NCBI GenBank assembly: GCA_017695065.1
Contig: JADILZ010000046.1
Location: 1-64,000 of the forward strand
Direction: 5' to 3'
Origin: Candidatus Cryptobacteroides excrementipullorum
Lineage (GTDB): Bacteria; Bacteroidota; Bacteroidia; Bacteroidales; UBA932
Length of the DNA: 64,000 nt
Notes under the pieces: model-generated
What the model was told of the DNA's origin: nothing
Seen by the model: the letters and a program-made list of their open reading frames with translations, nothing else
Databases searched by the model: none
Shown here: positions 53,054 through 62,276 of the stretch, piece after piece
Layout: each line of letters starts with the position of its first letter
Position numbering within the stretch: the stretch's first letter is position 1
Translations under genes and position numbers: made by a program

Positions 53054-55114
53054 TCATGAATTCCCCATCGGGTCTGCAAAGAATACAACACCTTGCTGAT
53101 CAACCTGTTCCGGATAAAGTATGAGCAGGCTGTTCTCGGCAAAATACTTGTTGATCAGGGCCGGCAGCCTGTCGAAAGCGGAATCGTAGGACACTGAACC
53201 GGCCCTGGCGCTGACAATCACCAGAAGCTGTTCCCGGCTGACCTTCAGCGAGGCCATGCGGTCCGGGAAAGGCTGGCTCTCGACAGTGCTTACCGCAGCA
53301 AGGGTCCTTGCATCCGAACGGCCTACCAGTTCACTGAGCCTGTCCGCAGTCTCCTGCTCCGCATGGAAATATATCCTGCACCCTGTCTGTGAGGCCATGC
53401 GGCACAGATGCGCTGTCCATCGGGCAAACCCGGTCTCGAATTCCGCCCGTGCCGGCACAGTGACAACGATGCCCTTCAGCGTATTGACCGGAATTTCCAG
53501 CCTGGCCACCATCACTTCCCGGTATGTCCCTCTTAGGATGTTTCCGGTCAGGCTCCCGAAAAACGAGTCCAGGATGCTGCTTTTCTGATGAAGGCCTATC
53601 ACCAGGTCCGTAGCGTTCTTTTCCTTGAGGGTATGGACAATGCCGGATGCCACATTCATGTCATAGCGGCACACCATGTCAGTGCTTACATCAGCAGACG
53701 AAGCTATCATTGCAGCCTTCTCCAGGCTCTTGCGCCCCACGGCTTCACCAGCCTCAGAAGACCCGCTGTCATTTATGACATTCAGGGCGACTATGCTTTC
53801 CCGGCTCTTCGGGTTCCTTACCACAAGGGCAAGGTTGACCAGGTTCTCTATGGTGTCAGGGTTGGCCACAGGGATGAGGAAGCGCTCCTTCTCCCTCTGC
53901 CTGTCCTTCTCGGCGGAGGCTGCCGAGTTCTGGTCCATGGCGAAACGTCGGGACGCGCGCTCCGTCTCTATCGTGCTTATCACGCAAGTGAACAGAATCA
54001 TTATGACAGTCCCGTTCAGCACGTCGTCGTTCAGGAGGCGCTCACCGTTTTCGAGGATTATCTCATGCCCTATCAGCACAGCGGCAAGTGTCGCCGCCGC
54101 CTGGGCGTTGCTCAGGCCGAACATCATCTTGCGCTCGTTCCTTGACATCCCGTATATCTTCTGTGTAAAGAATGCCGCCAGCCACTTGCTCAGCGTGGCC
54201 ACCACAGTCATCACTACCGCCACCTTCATCGCCTCTCCACCGGCCACAAAGCTGCGCAGGTCGATGATCATCCCGACCCCTATAAGGAAATACGGGATGA
54301 AGAGGGCGTTTCCGACAAACTCCAGGCGGTTCATCAGAGGAGAGACCTTAGGCACAAGCTTGTTGAGCACCATCCCGACGAGAAACGCCCCCAGGATACC
54401 CTCCATACCCGCAAGAGACATCAGTCCTCCACCGAGGAAGACAAGGGCAAGCACGAAGATGAACTGCATCACCGCATCATCGTACTTGCGGAAGAACCAC
54501 CTTCCCACGAGAGGCACCAGGAACACTATCGCAAGGCTCAGCAGAGCCACCTTCACTACCAGGGAAATCCAGTACAGGCTGTCCACCGTGCCTTTGTACA
54601 TCCCGCTTATCACCGCCAGTATCACCAGAGCGAGGGTCACGGTCACAGCAGTACCGCCTATGGTTATGTTCACGCTCCTCTGCCTGGAAAGACCGTAACG
54701 GCTGACAATCGGATAGGCGATAAGAGTATGCGAGGCATACATGCTGGACAGGAGGACAGAAGTGACCATGCTGTAACCCAGCAGGCTGACACTGGTCCAG
54801 ATGCCCAGGGCCATAGGGATGATGAACGTGAGCAGGCCGAAGACAAGGCCCTTGACCTTGTTCTTACGGAAATCCTCCATATCCATCTCCAGACCGGCGA
54901 GGAACATTATGTAATAAAGCCCCACCTGCCCGAAAAGCTCGAAACTGCTGTCCCGTTCAAGGATGTTCAGCCCGTGCTCCCCTATGACGATGCCGGCAAG
55001 TATCATCCCTATGATGTGGGGGATTTTCAACTTGCCCAGGACAATAGGAGCGAAAAGGATGATGATCAATACAATGAAGAAGATCCAAATGGGGTCTGTC
55101 ACTGGAAATGTCAT
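53054..55114 (-). CDS. CPA2-family cation:proton antiporter with C-terminal USP-like domain
   Basis: An inner-membrane monovalent cation/proton exchanger (Kef/NapA type) of 686 residues. The first about 390 residues carry 12-13 TM helices typical of the Na/H-exchanger fold (GKLKIPHIIGMILAGIVIGEHGL, SSMYASHTLIAYPIVSRYGL, GILGAFLVGMVLNKL). The rest is soluble and cytoplasmic and looks like tandem universal-stress-protein domains (ERFLIPVANPDTIENLVNLALVVR, RARAEFETGFARWTAHL) rather than the TrkA-N domain of KefB/KefC, so gating may be by nucleotide or stress signals. It is transcribed away from the MATE gene and converges with the metal-efflux operon (64-nt gap). Confidence 0.88.
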   Translation of the reverse strand: MTFPVTDPIWIFFIVLIIILFAPIVLGKLKIPHIIGMILAGIVIGEHGLNILERDSSFELFGQVGLYYIMFLAGLEMDMEDFRKNKVKGLVFGLLTFIIPMALGIWTSVSLLGYSMVTSVLLSSMYASHTLIAYPIVSRYGLSRQRSVNITIGGTAVTVTLALVILAVISGMYKGTVDSLYWISLVVKVALLSLAIVFLVPLVGRWFFRKYDDAVMQFIFVLALVFLGGGLMSLAGMEGILGAFLVGMVLNKLVPKVSPLMNRLEFVGNALFIPYFLIGVGMIIDLRSFVAGGEAMKVAVVMTVVATLSKWLAAFFTQKIYGMSRNERKMMFGLSNAQAAATLAAVLIGHEIILENGERLLNDDVLNGTVIMILFTCVISTIETERASRRFAMDQNSAASAEKDRQREKERFLIPVANPDTIENLVNLALVVRNPKSRESIVALNVINDSGSSEAGEAVGRKSLEKAAMIASSADVSTDMVCRYDMNVASGIVHTLKEKNATDLVIGLHQKSSILDSFFGSLTGNILRGTYREVMVARLEIPVNTLKGIVVTVPARAEFETGFARWTAHLCRMASQTGCRIYFHAEQETADRLSELVGRSDARTLAAVSTVESQPFPDRMASLKVSREQLLVIVSARAGSVSYDSAFDRLPALINKYFAENSLLILYPEQVDQQGVVFFADPMGNS

Positions 55115-55134
55115 AAGTACAACCGTTAATCCTA

Positions 55135-55142
55135 CAAATTTA
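55135..55142 (-). promoter_or_regulatory. Candidate -7 element of the antiporter gene
   Basis: The minus strand reads TAAATTTG (TAnnTTTG), 20 nt before ATG 55114. No -33 match was found. It faces the MATE promoter across about 30 nt. Confidence 0.4.
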
Positions 55143-55170
55143 TAAAATTTTCCGATTCCGGGAAATGTAG

Positions 55171-55178
55171 TATTTTTG
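55171..55178 (+). promoter_or_regulatory. Candidate -7 element of the MATE gene
   Basis: TATTTTTG followed by C fits TAnnTTTG, 35 nt before ATG 55214. No clear -33 element. Confidence 0.5.
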
Positions 55179-55213
55179 CAGCCCCTTCCACCGGGACAGG
55201 ATGAGAGACATAT

Positions 55214-56569
55214 ATGGGAAAGACAGCGGAAATACTTAAGATCGGGGTGCCGATAATGCTCGGCCAGGCCTGCGTGGTTATCCTCAGCTTCGCAGACAAC
55301 ATAATGATAGGCTGGTACGGGGTCAATGACCTGGCGGCCTCCTCATTCGTAAACGGTCTGGTCAACCTGTTCATCTTCATGGAACTCGGGTTTGTATGCG
55401 GGATGACCCCGGTGATAGGAGCAAGGTTCGGGACAAACGATGTCACCGGAATAGGCAAGACACTGAAAGACAGCATAATGCTCAACGGAATCACAGGAAT
55501 CGCAGGCCTGGTTGCAATGGGTGTGATATACCTGTTCCTGGACAGGTTCGGACAGGAACCGGAGCTGCTGCCGCTCATCCGTCCATACTACATCACAGTA
55601 GCCGTCTCCACGCTATTCGCCATGGGTTTCAACACATTGAAACAGTTCACGGACGGAATCTGCCAGCCGGTCGTGTCCATGATACTCCTGATGGGAGGCA
55701 ACATCCTGAACATCATAGGCAACTGGATACTGATATACGGCAAGGCGGGATTTCCCGAACTTGGCCTGCTCGGGGCAGGCCTCAGCACCCTTTTCGCGAG
55801 GATAGTGATGTTCGCCGTATTCCTCCTCTATATAATGAAGGCACGCAGATTCCGGAAGTATGCGGCAGCATTCAGGTCTGCATCCGTATCTCTTGCCGGG
55901 ATGAGGAAACTTTTCGGGCTCGGCTATCCGCTGGCCCTGCAGATGGGTATGGAGACATCCACATTCACGATAAGCGCCGTCATGGTAGGGTGGATCGGAG
56001 CCACTGCACTTGCCGCCCACCAGGTGACTCTGACCATATCGCAGATATGTTTCATGCTCATGACCGGACTTGCCTCGGCAGTATCCATACTTGTCAGCAA
56101 CGCATACGGCAGAAAAGACTATAAAGGAGTAAGGCAATATGCGTCGAAAGGATATTTCATGACACTCGGCGTGTCGGCGCTATTCTGCGCAATGATTTTC
56201 CTGTTCAGGGAGAGCATTGTCGGGATGTTCACGGACTCCGAGGCAGTGACGGCTACAGTGATGTCCCTGCTTGTCGTCCTGTTCTCATACCAGTTCGGGG
56301 ATGGTCTGCAGCTGTGTTTCTGCAATGCCCTGCGCGGCATCCAGGATGTCAGGCCTATCATGCTCATGGCCTTCATCAGCTACTACCTGATAGCCATCCC
56401 GGCAGCCTACATCCTCGGATTCAAGGCCGGGCTCGGGGCTGTGGGCATCTGGACCGGATTCCCTGTCGGGCTGACGGTCGCAGGCATATTCTATTTCATA
56501 CGTTTCCGGATGCGTCTCGCAAAACTGGAATCCGGAATCCGGCACCTGCCCTTACGGGAGAATGCTTGA
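55214..56569 (+). CDS. MATE-family efflux transporter
   Basis: A multidrug and toxin extrusion family exporter: 451 residues, 12 TM helices in two related halves and no cleaved signal. MATE blocks: ILKIGVPIMLGQACVVILSFADNIMIGWYGVNDLAA, LELGFVCGMTPVIGARFG, GYPLALQMGMETSTFTISAVMVGWIG and LSYQFGDGLQLCFCNALRGIQDVRP-like second-half motifs. It is probably Na+- or H+-coupled; substrate is unknown. It converges with the RNase R gene (14-nt gap). A single-gene unit with its own promoter. Confidence 0.9.
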   Translation: MGKTAEILKIGVPIMLGQACVVILSFADNIMIGWYGVNDLAASSFVNGLVNLFIFMELGFVCGMTPVIGARFGTNDVTGIGKTLKDSIMLNGITGIAGLVAMGVIYLFLDRFGQEPELLPLIRPYYITVAVSTLFAMGFNTLKQFTDGICQPVVSMILLMGGNILNIIGNWILIYGKAGFPELGLLGAGLSTLFARIVMFAVFLLYIMKARRFRKYAAAFRSASVSLAGMRKLFGLGYPLALQMGMETSTFTISAVMVGWIGATALAAHQVTLTISQICFMLMTGLASAVSILVSNAYGRKDYKGVRQYASKGYFMTLGVSALFCAMIFLFRESIVGMFTDSEAVTATVMSLLVVLFSYQFGDGLQLCFCNALRGIQDVRPIMLMAFISYYLIAIPAAYILGFKAGLGAVGIWTGFPVGLTVAGIFYFIRFRMRLAKLESGIRHLPLRENA

Positions 56570-56583
56570 CAGGCCTGTCCAGG

Positions 56584-59136
56584 CTACTGGTCTCTCTTGG
56601 GCTTGCCGCCACGCTTGCGCGACCCCTTGGATGAATATTTCTTCCCCGAGGACCTGAATCCCTTGCGGTCTTTACCCTTGCCGGACTTTCCTGCCTGGCC
56701 GCCGCTCCCTGAAGGGGCCATGCCCTCATCGGGACCTGCATCCGCGGCCTTCTCCTCGAGGCCGGTCTCCACAAGCTCGTAGTCGAGCAGCTTCTGCTCC
56801 AGGTTGGTCTTCTTCACCCGTATCCTCACAGTGTCCCCGAGACTGTAAACCGTCCTGCTGTGGCGGCCCACTATCCTGTAACGGTCCGCATCGAACTCGA
56901 AATAGTCTGACTTAATGTCACGCAGGGCCACCATGCCTTCAATCTTGGTCGGCTCTATCTCCACATACATACCCCAGTCGGTAAGGCCGGAAATATGTCC
57001 CTCGAACTCAAATCCCACCTTGTCCTGCATGAACTCCACCAGCTTATACTTGATGCTGGAGCGCTCGGCCTCCGCGGCCACGATCTCGCGCTCGGAAGCA
57101 TACTTGCACTGCCCTTCATAATAGTCTTTCTTCTGTGAAGGGGCACCATCCAGATACATGGCCAGAAGCCTGTGTACCATCATGTCCGGATAACGCCTGA
57201 TCGGGGATGTGAAATGGGTGTAGTATTTGAATGCCAGTCCGTAATGGCCTATGTTGTCTGTGCTGTACCTCGCCTTGGCCATGGTGCGCAGGGACAGGAG
57301 CTCTATGACATCGAACTCAGGACGGTCCTTGGCCTGTGAAAGCAGGCCGTTGAGCTCCCTGGCAATCTCCTTGCCGTTTTCCGCAGGGCCCATGTCATAG
57401 CCGAAATTGTGTACGAACGAGCGCAGGCTGTCCAGTTTCATAAGGTTCGGCTCGTCGTGGATACGATATACAAAAGTCTTGGCCTTGGATTTCTCCGCCG
57501 CCTTCGCAGCCTCTTCCTGGGAGATGCACAGATATCCCAGTGACGCGGACGGGGCTGATGATTTCCGGCATCCCTTGGCCACGAACTCAGCCACACTCCT
57601 GTTCGCAAGGAGCATGAACTCCTCGATGAGCCAGTTGGCTTCCTTCGTCACCTTCTGGTAAACCCTCACCGGGCGGCCCTTCTCGTCCACCTCGACTTTC
57701 ATCTCCGGTCTCTCGAAGCTGATGGCCCCTGCGGCGAACCTTTTCTTGCGCAGCTTGGCTGCAAGCCCGTTGAGGACAAGTATCGCCTCCTTGAGGCTGT
57801 CCGGAATCAGACACCCGGTCGTGACGCCTTCTCCCATAGCGGATTCTGCATGCCTGTCAGCATTTTTCGCACGCTCCTCGGCGGCCTCCGGAGAAGCGTC
57901 CAGTATAGGGTCGGCTATCGGTCCGTGCTTCCCGTCAGTACCTCCGCGCAGCTCCATCCGCATGGCATTCTCCCCTGCCTCTATCACCTGCTGGGCAGTC
58001 TCGTAAGCGAACCTGTAGTCAGAATTTATCACCGTCCTGCCGAACCACTGCGACACCACCTTGGCAAGCGGAGTGATCTCGAACACAGCCGAGAAACAGA
58101 GCTTAGGCTCGTTCGGACGCAGCGAGCAGAGCTTGTTGGAGAGCTTCTCCGGAAGCATCGGGACAGTCCTGTCTACCAGATATACAGAAGTGCCCCTGTT
58201 GCGGGCCTCCTCGTCCACCACGGACCCCGGAGTCACATAATGGGTCACGTCCGCTATATGCACCCCGACCTCATAATTCCCATCATCGAGTTTCCTGAAA
58301 GAAAGCGCATCATCGAAATCCTTCGCATCCGCAGGGTCGATAGTGAATGTGAGCACGTCCCTGAAATCCCTGCGTTCCCTTATGTCATTGTCTGTTATGA
58401 TGTCTGAAATCCCGTCTGCGGCGTTCTCAACCTCAGGCTCGAACCTGTAAGGCAGCGAATATTCCGCGAGGATGGCATGCATTTCAGTATCATTCTCTCC
58501 GGGTTCCCCGAGCACGTCCACAAGATGGCCGGTCGGATTGGGGTCTTTCTTGTCCCACTTGTCAACCATGGCGGCCACCTTCATGCCGGAGCGGACTGTC
58601 ATCTCCTGCCTTTTCCCGTCAACGGTCTCGTACAGGTAGTTCACCGAGAACTGGTCATATCCAGTACGTTTCAGGCTGCCGAGCATATATTCGGGCCTGG
58701 CGGAATCCTCCTGCTGGGACTGCCCGCGGTCCTTCTTCTTGCGCACCTTCTCCGGAGACTGTGAGGCCACCACCGGGATGACTATGTCATATGGCATCAC
58801 ACGGCTCTCCATCAGCACCCATGCCTGGTCTCCCACCACATGCAGTATCCCCACAAACGGCTTGCGTGAGCGCTCCAGGATCTCAAGGACCTCGCCCTCC
58901 TTCCTCTGGCGGTCGGTCTTTTCCTTGGTCACCGCAACCCTGACAGTATCCCCGTTCAGGGCACCCCTGGTCTTGGAGGCCTTCACGAAGATGTCATCCT
59001 CCTCCCCATCCACGATGATGAAAGCATATCCCTCGCGGGTCATCTGGACCCTGCCTGTAAATTCAGGATAAACTTTTTTGACCTTTTTCCCGCCATGGCC
59101 GCGGTCTCTGCCGCCTTTCCGTCTTCTGTCCACCAT
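56584..59136 (-). CDS. rnr: Ribonuclease R (RNB-family 3'-5' exoribonuclease)
   Basis: A processive 3'-5' exoribonuclease that degrades structured RNA. Domains: basic N-terminus (DRRRKGGRDRGHGGKK), cold-shock/OB domains (FTGRVQMTREGYAFIIVDGEEDDIFV), RNB catalytic domain with the Asp cluster IDPADAKDFDDALS, S1 domain (GHISGLTDWGMYVEI) and a Lys/Arg/Gly/Ser-rich tail. I chose ATG 59136 because the tract before it looks like leader sequence; ATG 59169 is possible. Within RNB, residues about 385-443 hold an extra segment (PIADPILDASPEAAEERAKNADRHAESAMGEG starts and ends it) that I do not expect in family members. The length of 850 aa is otherwise normal for Bacteroidota RNase R. Confidence 0.92.
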   Translation of the reverse strand: MVDRRRKGGRDRGHGGKKVKKVYPEFTGRVQMTREGYAFIIVDGEEDDIFVKASKTRGALNGDTVRVAVTKEKTDRQRKEGEVLEILERSRKPFVGILHVVGDQAWVLMESRVMPYDIVIPVVASQSPEKVRKKKDRGQSQQEDSARPEYMLGSLKRTGYDQFSVNYLYETVDGKRQEMTVRSGMKVAAMVDKWDKKDPNPTGHLVDVLGEPGENDTEMHAILAEYSLPYRFEPEVENAADGISDIITDNDIRERRDFRDVLTFTIDPADAKDFDDALSFRKLDDGNYEVGVHIADVTHYVTPGSVVDEEARNRGTSVYLVDRTVPMLPEKLSNKLCSLRPNEPKLCFSAVFEITPLAKVVSQWFGRTVINSDYRFAYETAQQVIEAGENAMRMELRGGTDGKHGPIADPILDASPEAAEERAKNADRHAESAMGEGVTTGCLIPDSLKEAILVLNGLAAKLRKKRFAAGAISFERPEMKVEVDEKGRPVRVYQKVTKEANWLIEEFMLLANRSVAEFVAKGCRKSSAPSASLGYLCISQEEAAKAAEKSKAKTFVYRIHDEPNLMKLDSLRSFVHNFGYDMGPAENGKEIARELNGLLSQAKDRPEFDVIELLSLRTMAKARYSTDNIGHYGLAFKYYTHFTSPIRRYPDMMVHRLLAMYLDGAPSQKKDYYEGQCKYASEREIVAAEAERSSIKYKLVEFMQDKVGFEFEGHISGLTDWGMYVEIEPTKIEGMVALRDIKSDYFEFDADRYRIVGRHSRTVYSLGDTVRIRVKKTNLEQKLLDYELVETGLEEKAADAGPDEGMAPSGSGGQAGKSGKGKDRKGFRSSGKKYSSKGSRKRGGKPKRDQ

Positions 59137-59176
59137 AATTTTCCGATTTGAATTAACCCGGAAACGCACAAATGAC

Positions 59177-59184
59177 TATCTTTG
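59177..59184 (+). promoter_or_regulatory. Candidate -7 element for gpmI
   Basis: TATCTTTG matches TAnnTTTG. The implied leader to ATG 59364 is about 175 nt and would overlap the start of the divergent RNase R transcript. There is no -33 match at proper spacing. The 59137-59363 gap holds no other feature apart from the RNase R promoter. Confidence 0.4.
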
Positions 59185-59217
59185 CGGACAATTCCGGGCA
59201 TTGACATATCAATCCCG

Positions 59218-59248
59218 CAAAAATACTTAATAATTGGGCCAATACAAA
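59218..59248 (-). promoter_or_regulatory. Promoter of RNase R gene
   Basis: On the minus strand: TTTG (59245-59248), exactly 19 nt, TATTTTTG (59218-59225). This fits both consensus elements. It gives a leader of about 75 nt to ATG 59136. Confidence 0.7.
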
Positions 59249-59363
59249 GGTTTAAGCACAAATATTGCAGCAATATACGGAAAACACGACAACAAACGAC
59301 ATGAATCCGGTGAATTTGATACATCCGGCTACGAAGTCAAATAAATCAATCAACGATACGATT

Positions 59364-60881
59364 ATGAATCAGAAAACACTTCTAATGATCCTCGACGGCT
59401 GGGGCGAGGGAAAACATGACTGGACCAACGCTATTTTCACACAGGGAGCACCATACATCGACTCCCTGAGGGCAAAATACCCGTTCAGCCACCTTCAGGC
59501 CTGCGGTGAGGCGGTAGGTCTTCCGGCAGGGCAGATGGGAAATTCCGAGGTAGGACACCTGAACCTCGGGGCAGGAAGAGTAGTATATCAGGACCTGGTG
59601 AAGATCAACATGGCCTGCCGCGACCACAAGCTTCTGGACAACAAGGAGATCAAAGCTGTCTATGACTATGTGAAAGAATCCGGGAAACAGCTCCATCTCA
59701 TGGGACTTACCTCCACCGGCGGAGTGCACAGCTCCCTGGAGCATGTATATGAATTCCTTGCTGTAGCAAAGCAATACGGACTGGATAAAGTGTATGTGCA
59801 CTGCTTCATGGACGGACGCGACACGGACCCCAAGAGCGGGAAAGGCTTCGTCGAGGCCCTTGAGGCAAAGATGGCGGAGAGCACCGGTAAAGTGGCTTCC
59901 GTCTGCGGACGTTACTACGCGATGGACCGCGACAAGAGATGGGAGCGTGTAAAGCTCGCATACGACCTGCTCGTCAAGGGTGAGGGAACAAAGTCTGCTT
60001 CTGCCACCGAAGCCATCCAGGCTTCATACGACGAGGGCGTGACAGACGAATTCATCAAGCCGATCTGCATCACCGGGACCGACGGGAAACCTGTTGGTAC
60101 AATCAGCGAGGGAGATGCCGTGATATTCTACAACTTCCGTAATGACCGTGCCCGTGAAATCACTTCCGTGCTCACGCAGGAGGACCTTCCTGACTTCGGA
60201 ATGAAGACCATCCCTCTCTACTACTGCTGTCTTACTCCTTATGACGACAAGTTCACAGGGCTGCACATCCTTTTCGACAAGGAGAACGTGCAGGAGACCC
60301 TCGGAGAAGTGGTGGCAAAGGCCGGGAAGCGCCAGCTCCGTATCGCCGAGACAGAGAAATACGCCCATGTGACATTCTTCTTCAACGGCGGACGTGAGGA
60401 GCCGTTCGAGAACGAGGACAGAATCCTTGTCAAGTCTCCTAAAGTGGCCACCTACGACCTTCTCCCGGAGATGAGTGCCCCGGAGGTGACTGAAAAGCTC
60501 GTAGAAGCCATCAGGACAGGGAAGGAGGACCTTATCATCCTTAACTTCGCGAACGGTGACATGGTCGGCCACACAGGTGTGTTCCAGGCTATCTGCAGGG
60601 CTGTCGCACGCATTGACAGGTGTGTAAAAGAGGTAGTCGAGGCGGCAGTCGAACAGGGATACGCCGTCCTCCTCACTGCGGACCACGGTAACGCAGACCA
60701 TGCATTCAACGAGGACAGCACACCAAACACCGCACACTCCCTGAACCCAGTACAGTTCATAGTGATCAACGCAGGTGTGGACAGCGTGAAAGACGGCAAG
60801 CTCGCCGACGTGGCACCTACCATCCTGAAGATCATGGGTATCCCTCAGCCGGCAGCGATGACAGGAGAGCCTCTGGTCTGA
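59364..60881 (+). CDS. gpmI: 2,3-bisphosphoglycerate-independent phosphoglycerate mutase
   Basis: A cytoplasmic glycolytic enzyme that interconverts 3- and 2-phosphoglycerate with two Mn2+ ions and a phosphoserine intermediate. The ORF track starts at 59265; ATG 59364 gives [16 protein letters not shown], the standard iPGM start, and 505 residues, the usual length. S61 in [17 protein letters not shown] is the phosphorylated Ser. Substrate and metal blocks include [45 protein letters not shown] and [12 protein letters not shown]. It is divergent from RNase R. Confidence 0.97.
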   Translation: MNQKTLLMILDGWGEGKHDWTNAIFTQGAPYIDSLRAKYPFSHLQACGEAVGLPAGQMGNSEVGHLNLGAGRVVYQDLVKINMACRDHKLLDNKEIKAVYDYVKESGKQLHLMGLTSTGGVHSSLEHVYEFLAVAKQYGLDKVYVHCFMDGRDTDPKSGKGFVEALEAKMAESTGKVASVCGRYYAMDRDKRWERVKLAYDLLVKGEGTKSASATEAIQASYDEGVTDEFIKPICITGTDGKPVGTISEGDAVIFYNFRNDRAREITSVLTQEDLPDFGMKTIPLYYCCLTPYDDKFTGLHILFDKENVQETLGEVVAKAGKRQLRIAETEKYAHVTFFFNGGREEPFENEDRILVKSPKVATYDLLPEMSAPEVTEKLVEAIRTGKEDLIILNFANGDMVGHTGVFQAICRAVARIDRCVKEVVEAAVEQGYAVLLTADHGNADHAFNEDSTPNTAHSLNPVQFIVINAGVDSVKDGKLADVAPTILKIMGIPQPAAMTGEPLV

Positions 60882-60928
60882 AAGGCAGGCAGGGCTTGAG
60901 ACAATAGTGCTGTTTCTTCATCTCCGGT

Positions 60929-60959
60929 TTTGGCAAAAGGATATATTTCACTATATTTG
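60929..60959 (+). promoter_or_regulatory. Promoter of the 60983 membrane-protein gene
   Basis: TTTG (60929-60932), exactly 19 nt, then TATATTTG (60952-60959). Both elements fit the Bacteroidota consensus. The ATG follows 23 nt later. Confidence 0.75.
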
Positions 60960-60982
60960 TTCAGTCATAAATCTACACCCAG

Positions 60983-61450
60983 ATGAGATATTTCATTAGA
61001 TCCGTAAAGTATTTCATTTATTTTGTGCTGATCTTCATAGTGATGATGGCCGTGCTTGTGTTCATAGGGGCCGCGGACGGGAATATATCCACCATGTTCC
61101 GCGGTGGATACAGCGCCCTGTGGAAGATAGCCCTCATGTTCGCTGTCATAAGTGCCATCTATCCGAGTGTCGGGTTTATCAGGAAAGAGGTCCTGCTGCC
61201 CGGAAGCTGGGAGGAGGACAAGGACACTATACGCGACTTCATGGAGAAAAGGGGCTATGTCCTCGAATCCGAAGGGACAGGGACGATGTCTTTCCGCAAG
61301 ACGGGCTCCGGAAAGTTCACGAGGATGTACGAGGACAGGATAACCCTTACTGCCAAGATCGGCGGGGTGGACATGGAGGGCATGAGGAAGGATGTGGTCA
61401 GACTCGCCATGGGACTTGAAAGCAGATTCCGCAAGGACGGACAGGAATGA
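60983..61450 (+). CDS. Conserved-type two-helix membrane protein, unknown function
   Basis: I do not recognise a named family. The 155 residues have two N-terminal helices (YFIYFVLIFIVMMAVLVFIGA; WKIALMFAVISAIYPSVGF) and a soluble C-terminal half of about 90 residues with mixed charge (DTIRDFMEKRGYVLESEGTGTMSFRKTG, EDRITLTAKIGGVDMEGMRKDVVRLAMGLE), probably cytoplasmic and alpha/beta. It has a good promoter and is followed after 39 nt by the DUF2007 gene. Nothing indicates an enzyme activity. Confidence 0.7.
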   Translation: MRYFIRSVKYFIYFVLIFIVMMAVLVFIGAADGNISTMFRGGYSALWKIALMFAVISAIYPSVGFIRKEVLLPGSWEEDKDTIRDFMEKRGYVLESEGTGTMSFRKTGSGKFTRMYEDRITLTAKIGGVDMEGMRKDVVRLAMGLESRFRKDGQE

Positions 61451-61489
61451 CGTCCGCCGGGACAAAAATAACATTTAACACTTTCTGTC

Positions 61490-61711
61490 ATGGATAATGA
61501 TTTGAAGACCGTAGCAAGTTTCCAGGATCCGATGCTTGCTCACATTGCAGAAACGAAGTTGAAGGACAGCGGCATAGAGGCCGCCGTCTTCGGGGAGAAC
61601 TCCCAGTTCCCTTCTATCCGCTACGCAGATGACAAGATCAAGGTGAAGGTCAATGCCGCCGATTACGACCGCGCATTGAGCATCCTTGCTGCTTCCGACA
61701 AGGCTGAATAG
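61490..61711 (+). CDS. DUF2007-family small protein (putative signal transducing)
   Basis: A 73-residue protein matching the DUF2007 pattern: TVASFQDPMLAHIAETKLKDSGIEAAVFGEN followed by IKVKVNAADYDRALSIL, an alpha/beta ferredoxin-like fold. Its function is not established beyond a putative signal-transduction or PII-like role. The last 49 nt overlap, on the opposite strand, the 3' end of the DUF3109 gene. It is probably transcribed with the preceding membrane-protein gene. Confidence 0.85.
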   Translation: MDNDLKTVASFQDPMLAHIAETKLKDSGIEAAVFGENSQFPSIRYADDKIKVKVNAADYDRALSILAASDKAE

Positions 61712-62262
61712 AAATCCTCGCCGAAATAACGCTCTATAGGTTCGCGTAGAAATTCATATACGCGGACCTTTTCTTTTCTACCCTTCACGAAGGCGTCGCG
61801 GCATATTTCCCACCGGTGCAGGTTCAGTGCACGCAGGCCGTTGCTCAGATGCGAGACCCTTATCGGATAGAGCCAGCATGAGACAGGTTTCCGGAAATCC
61901 CCTTTCCCCTGCATCCAGCACATCTCCATGGAGCATCGGCAGCTGCCGTCCGCACAGAAGTGGGTATAGGCGCACTCCTCGCTTCCCGGAACCAGGGGAG
62001 TGACCATGTCACCGTCCCCGTCAATCTCGAAAAAGCCGGTCTCTTCTATCCTCCGGCGGCCCTCGGGTCTCATCTCGGGCGAGAACACATGGTAGTTCTT
62101 TTCTATGGCCTCCGCCTCGATTTCCTCAAGGGGAGCCCCGCTGTCTCCTATTACACAGCAACATCCCTTGCATACGGGATAGTCGCACGCGAAATATTCA
62201 GTAAGGATTTCCTCGGACACGAGGCAGTCGTCAATCTGGATGATTGTGTGATGATTGTCCAT
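61663..62262 (-). CDS. DUF3109-family Cys-rich protein
   Basis: A 199-residue cytoplasmic protein of the DUF3109 type. It contains a metal-binding-like cluster: CDYPVCKGCCC near residue 26, then further Cys in SEECAYTHFCADGSCRCSMEMCW and KPVSCWLYP. This resembles the YkgJ/Fe-S or Zn cluster proteins, but the metal is unknown. The first Met at 62262 is preceded by the M16-like gene, 14 nt away, so the two are co-transcribed. Its 3' end runs 49 nt into the DUF2007 gene on the other strand. Confidence 0.85.
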   Translation of the reverse strand: MDNHHTIIQIDDCLVSEEILTEYFACDYPVCKGCCCVIGDSGAPLEEIEAEAIEKNYHVFSPEMRPEGRRRIEETGFFEIDGDGDMVTPLVPGSEECAYTHFCADGSCRCSMEMCWMQGKGDFRKPVSCWLYPIRVSHLSNGLRALNLHRWEICRDAFVKGRKEKVRVYEFLREPIERYFGEDFYSALSEAARMLNARS

Positions 62263-62276
62263 TGTCTTATCGTTTT

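Noticed and set aside
53676-54698. 340-aa plus-strand ORF opposite the antiporter
   Set aside because: Low-complexity antisense of a membrane protein (Ser/Thr/Arg-rich), with no recognisable domain.
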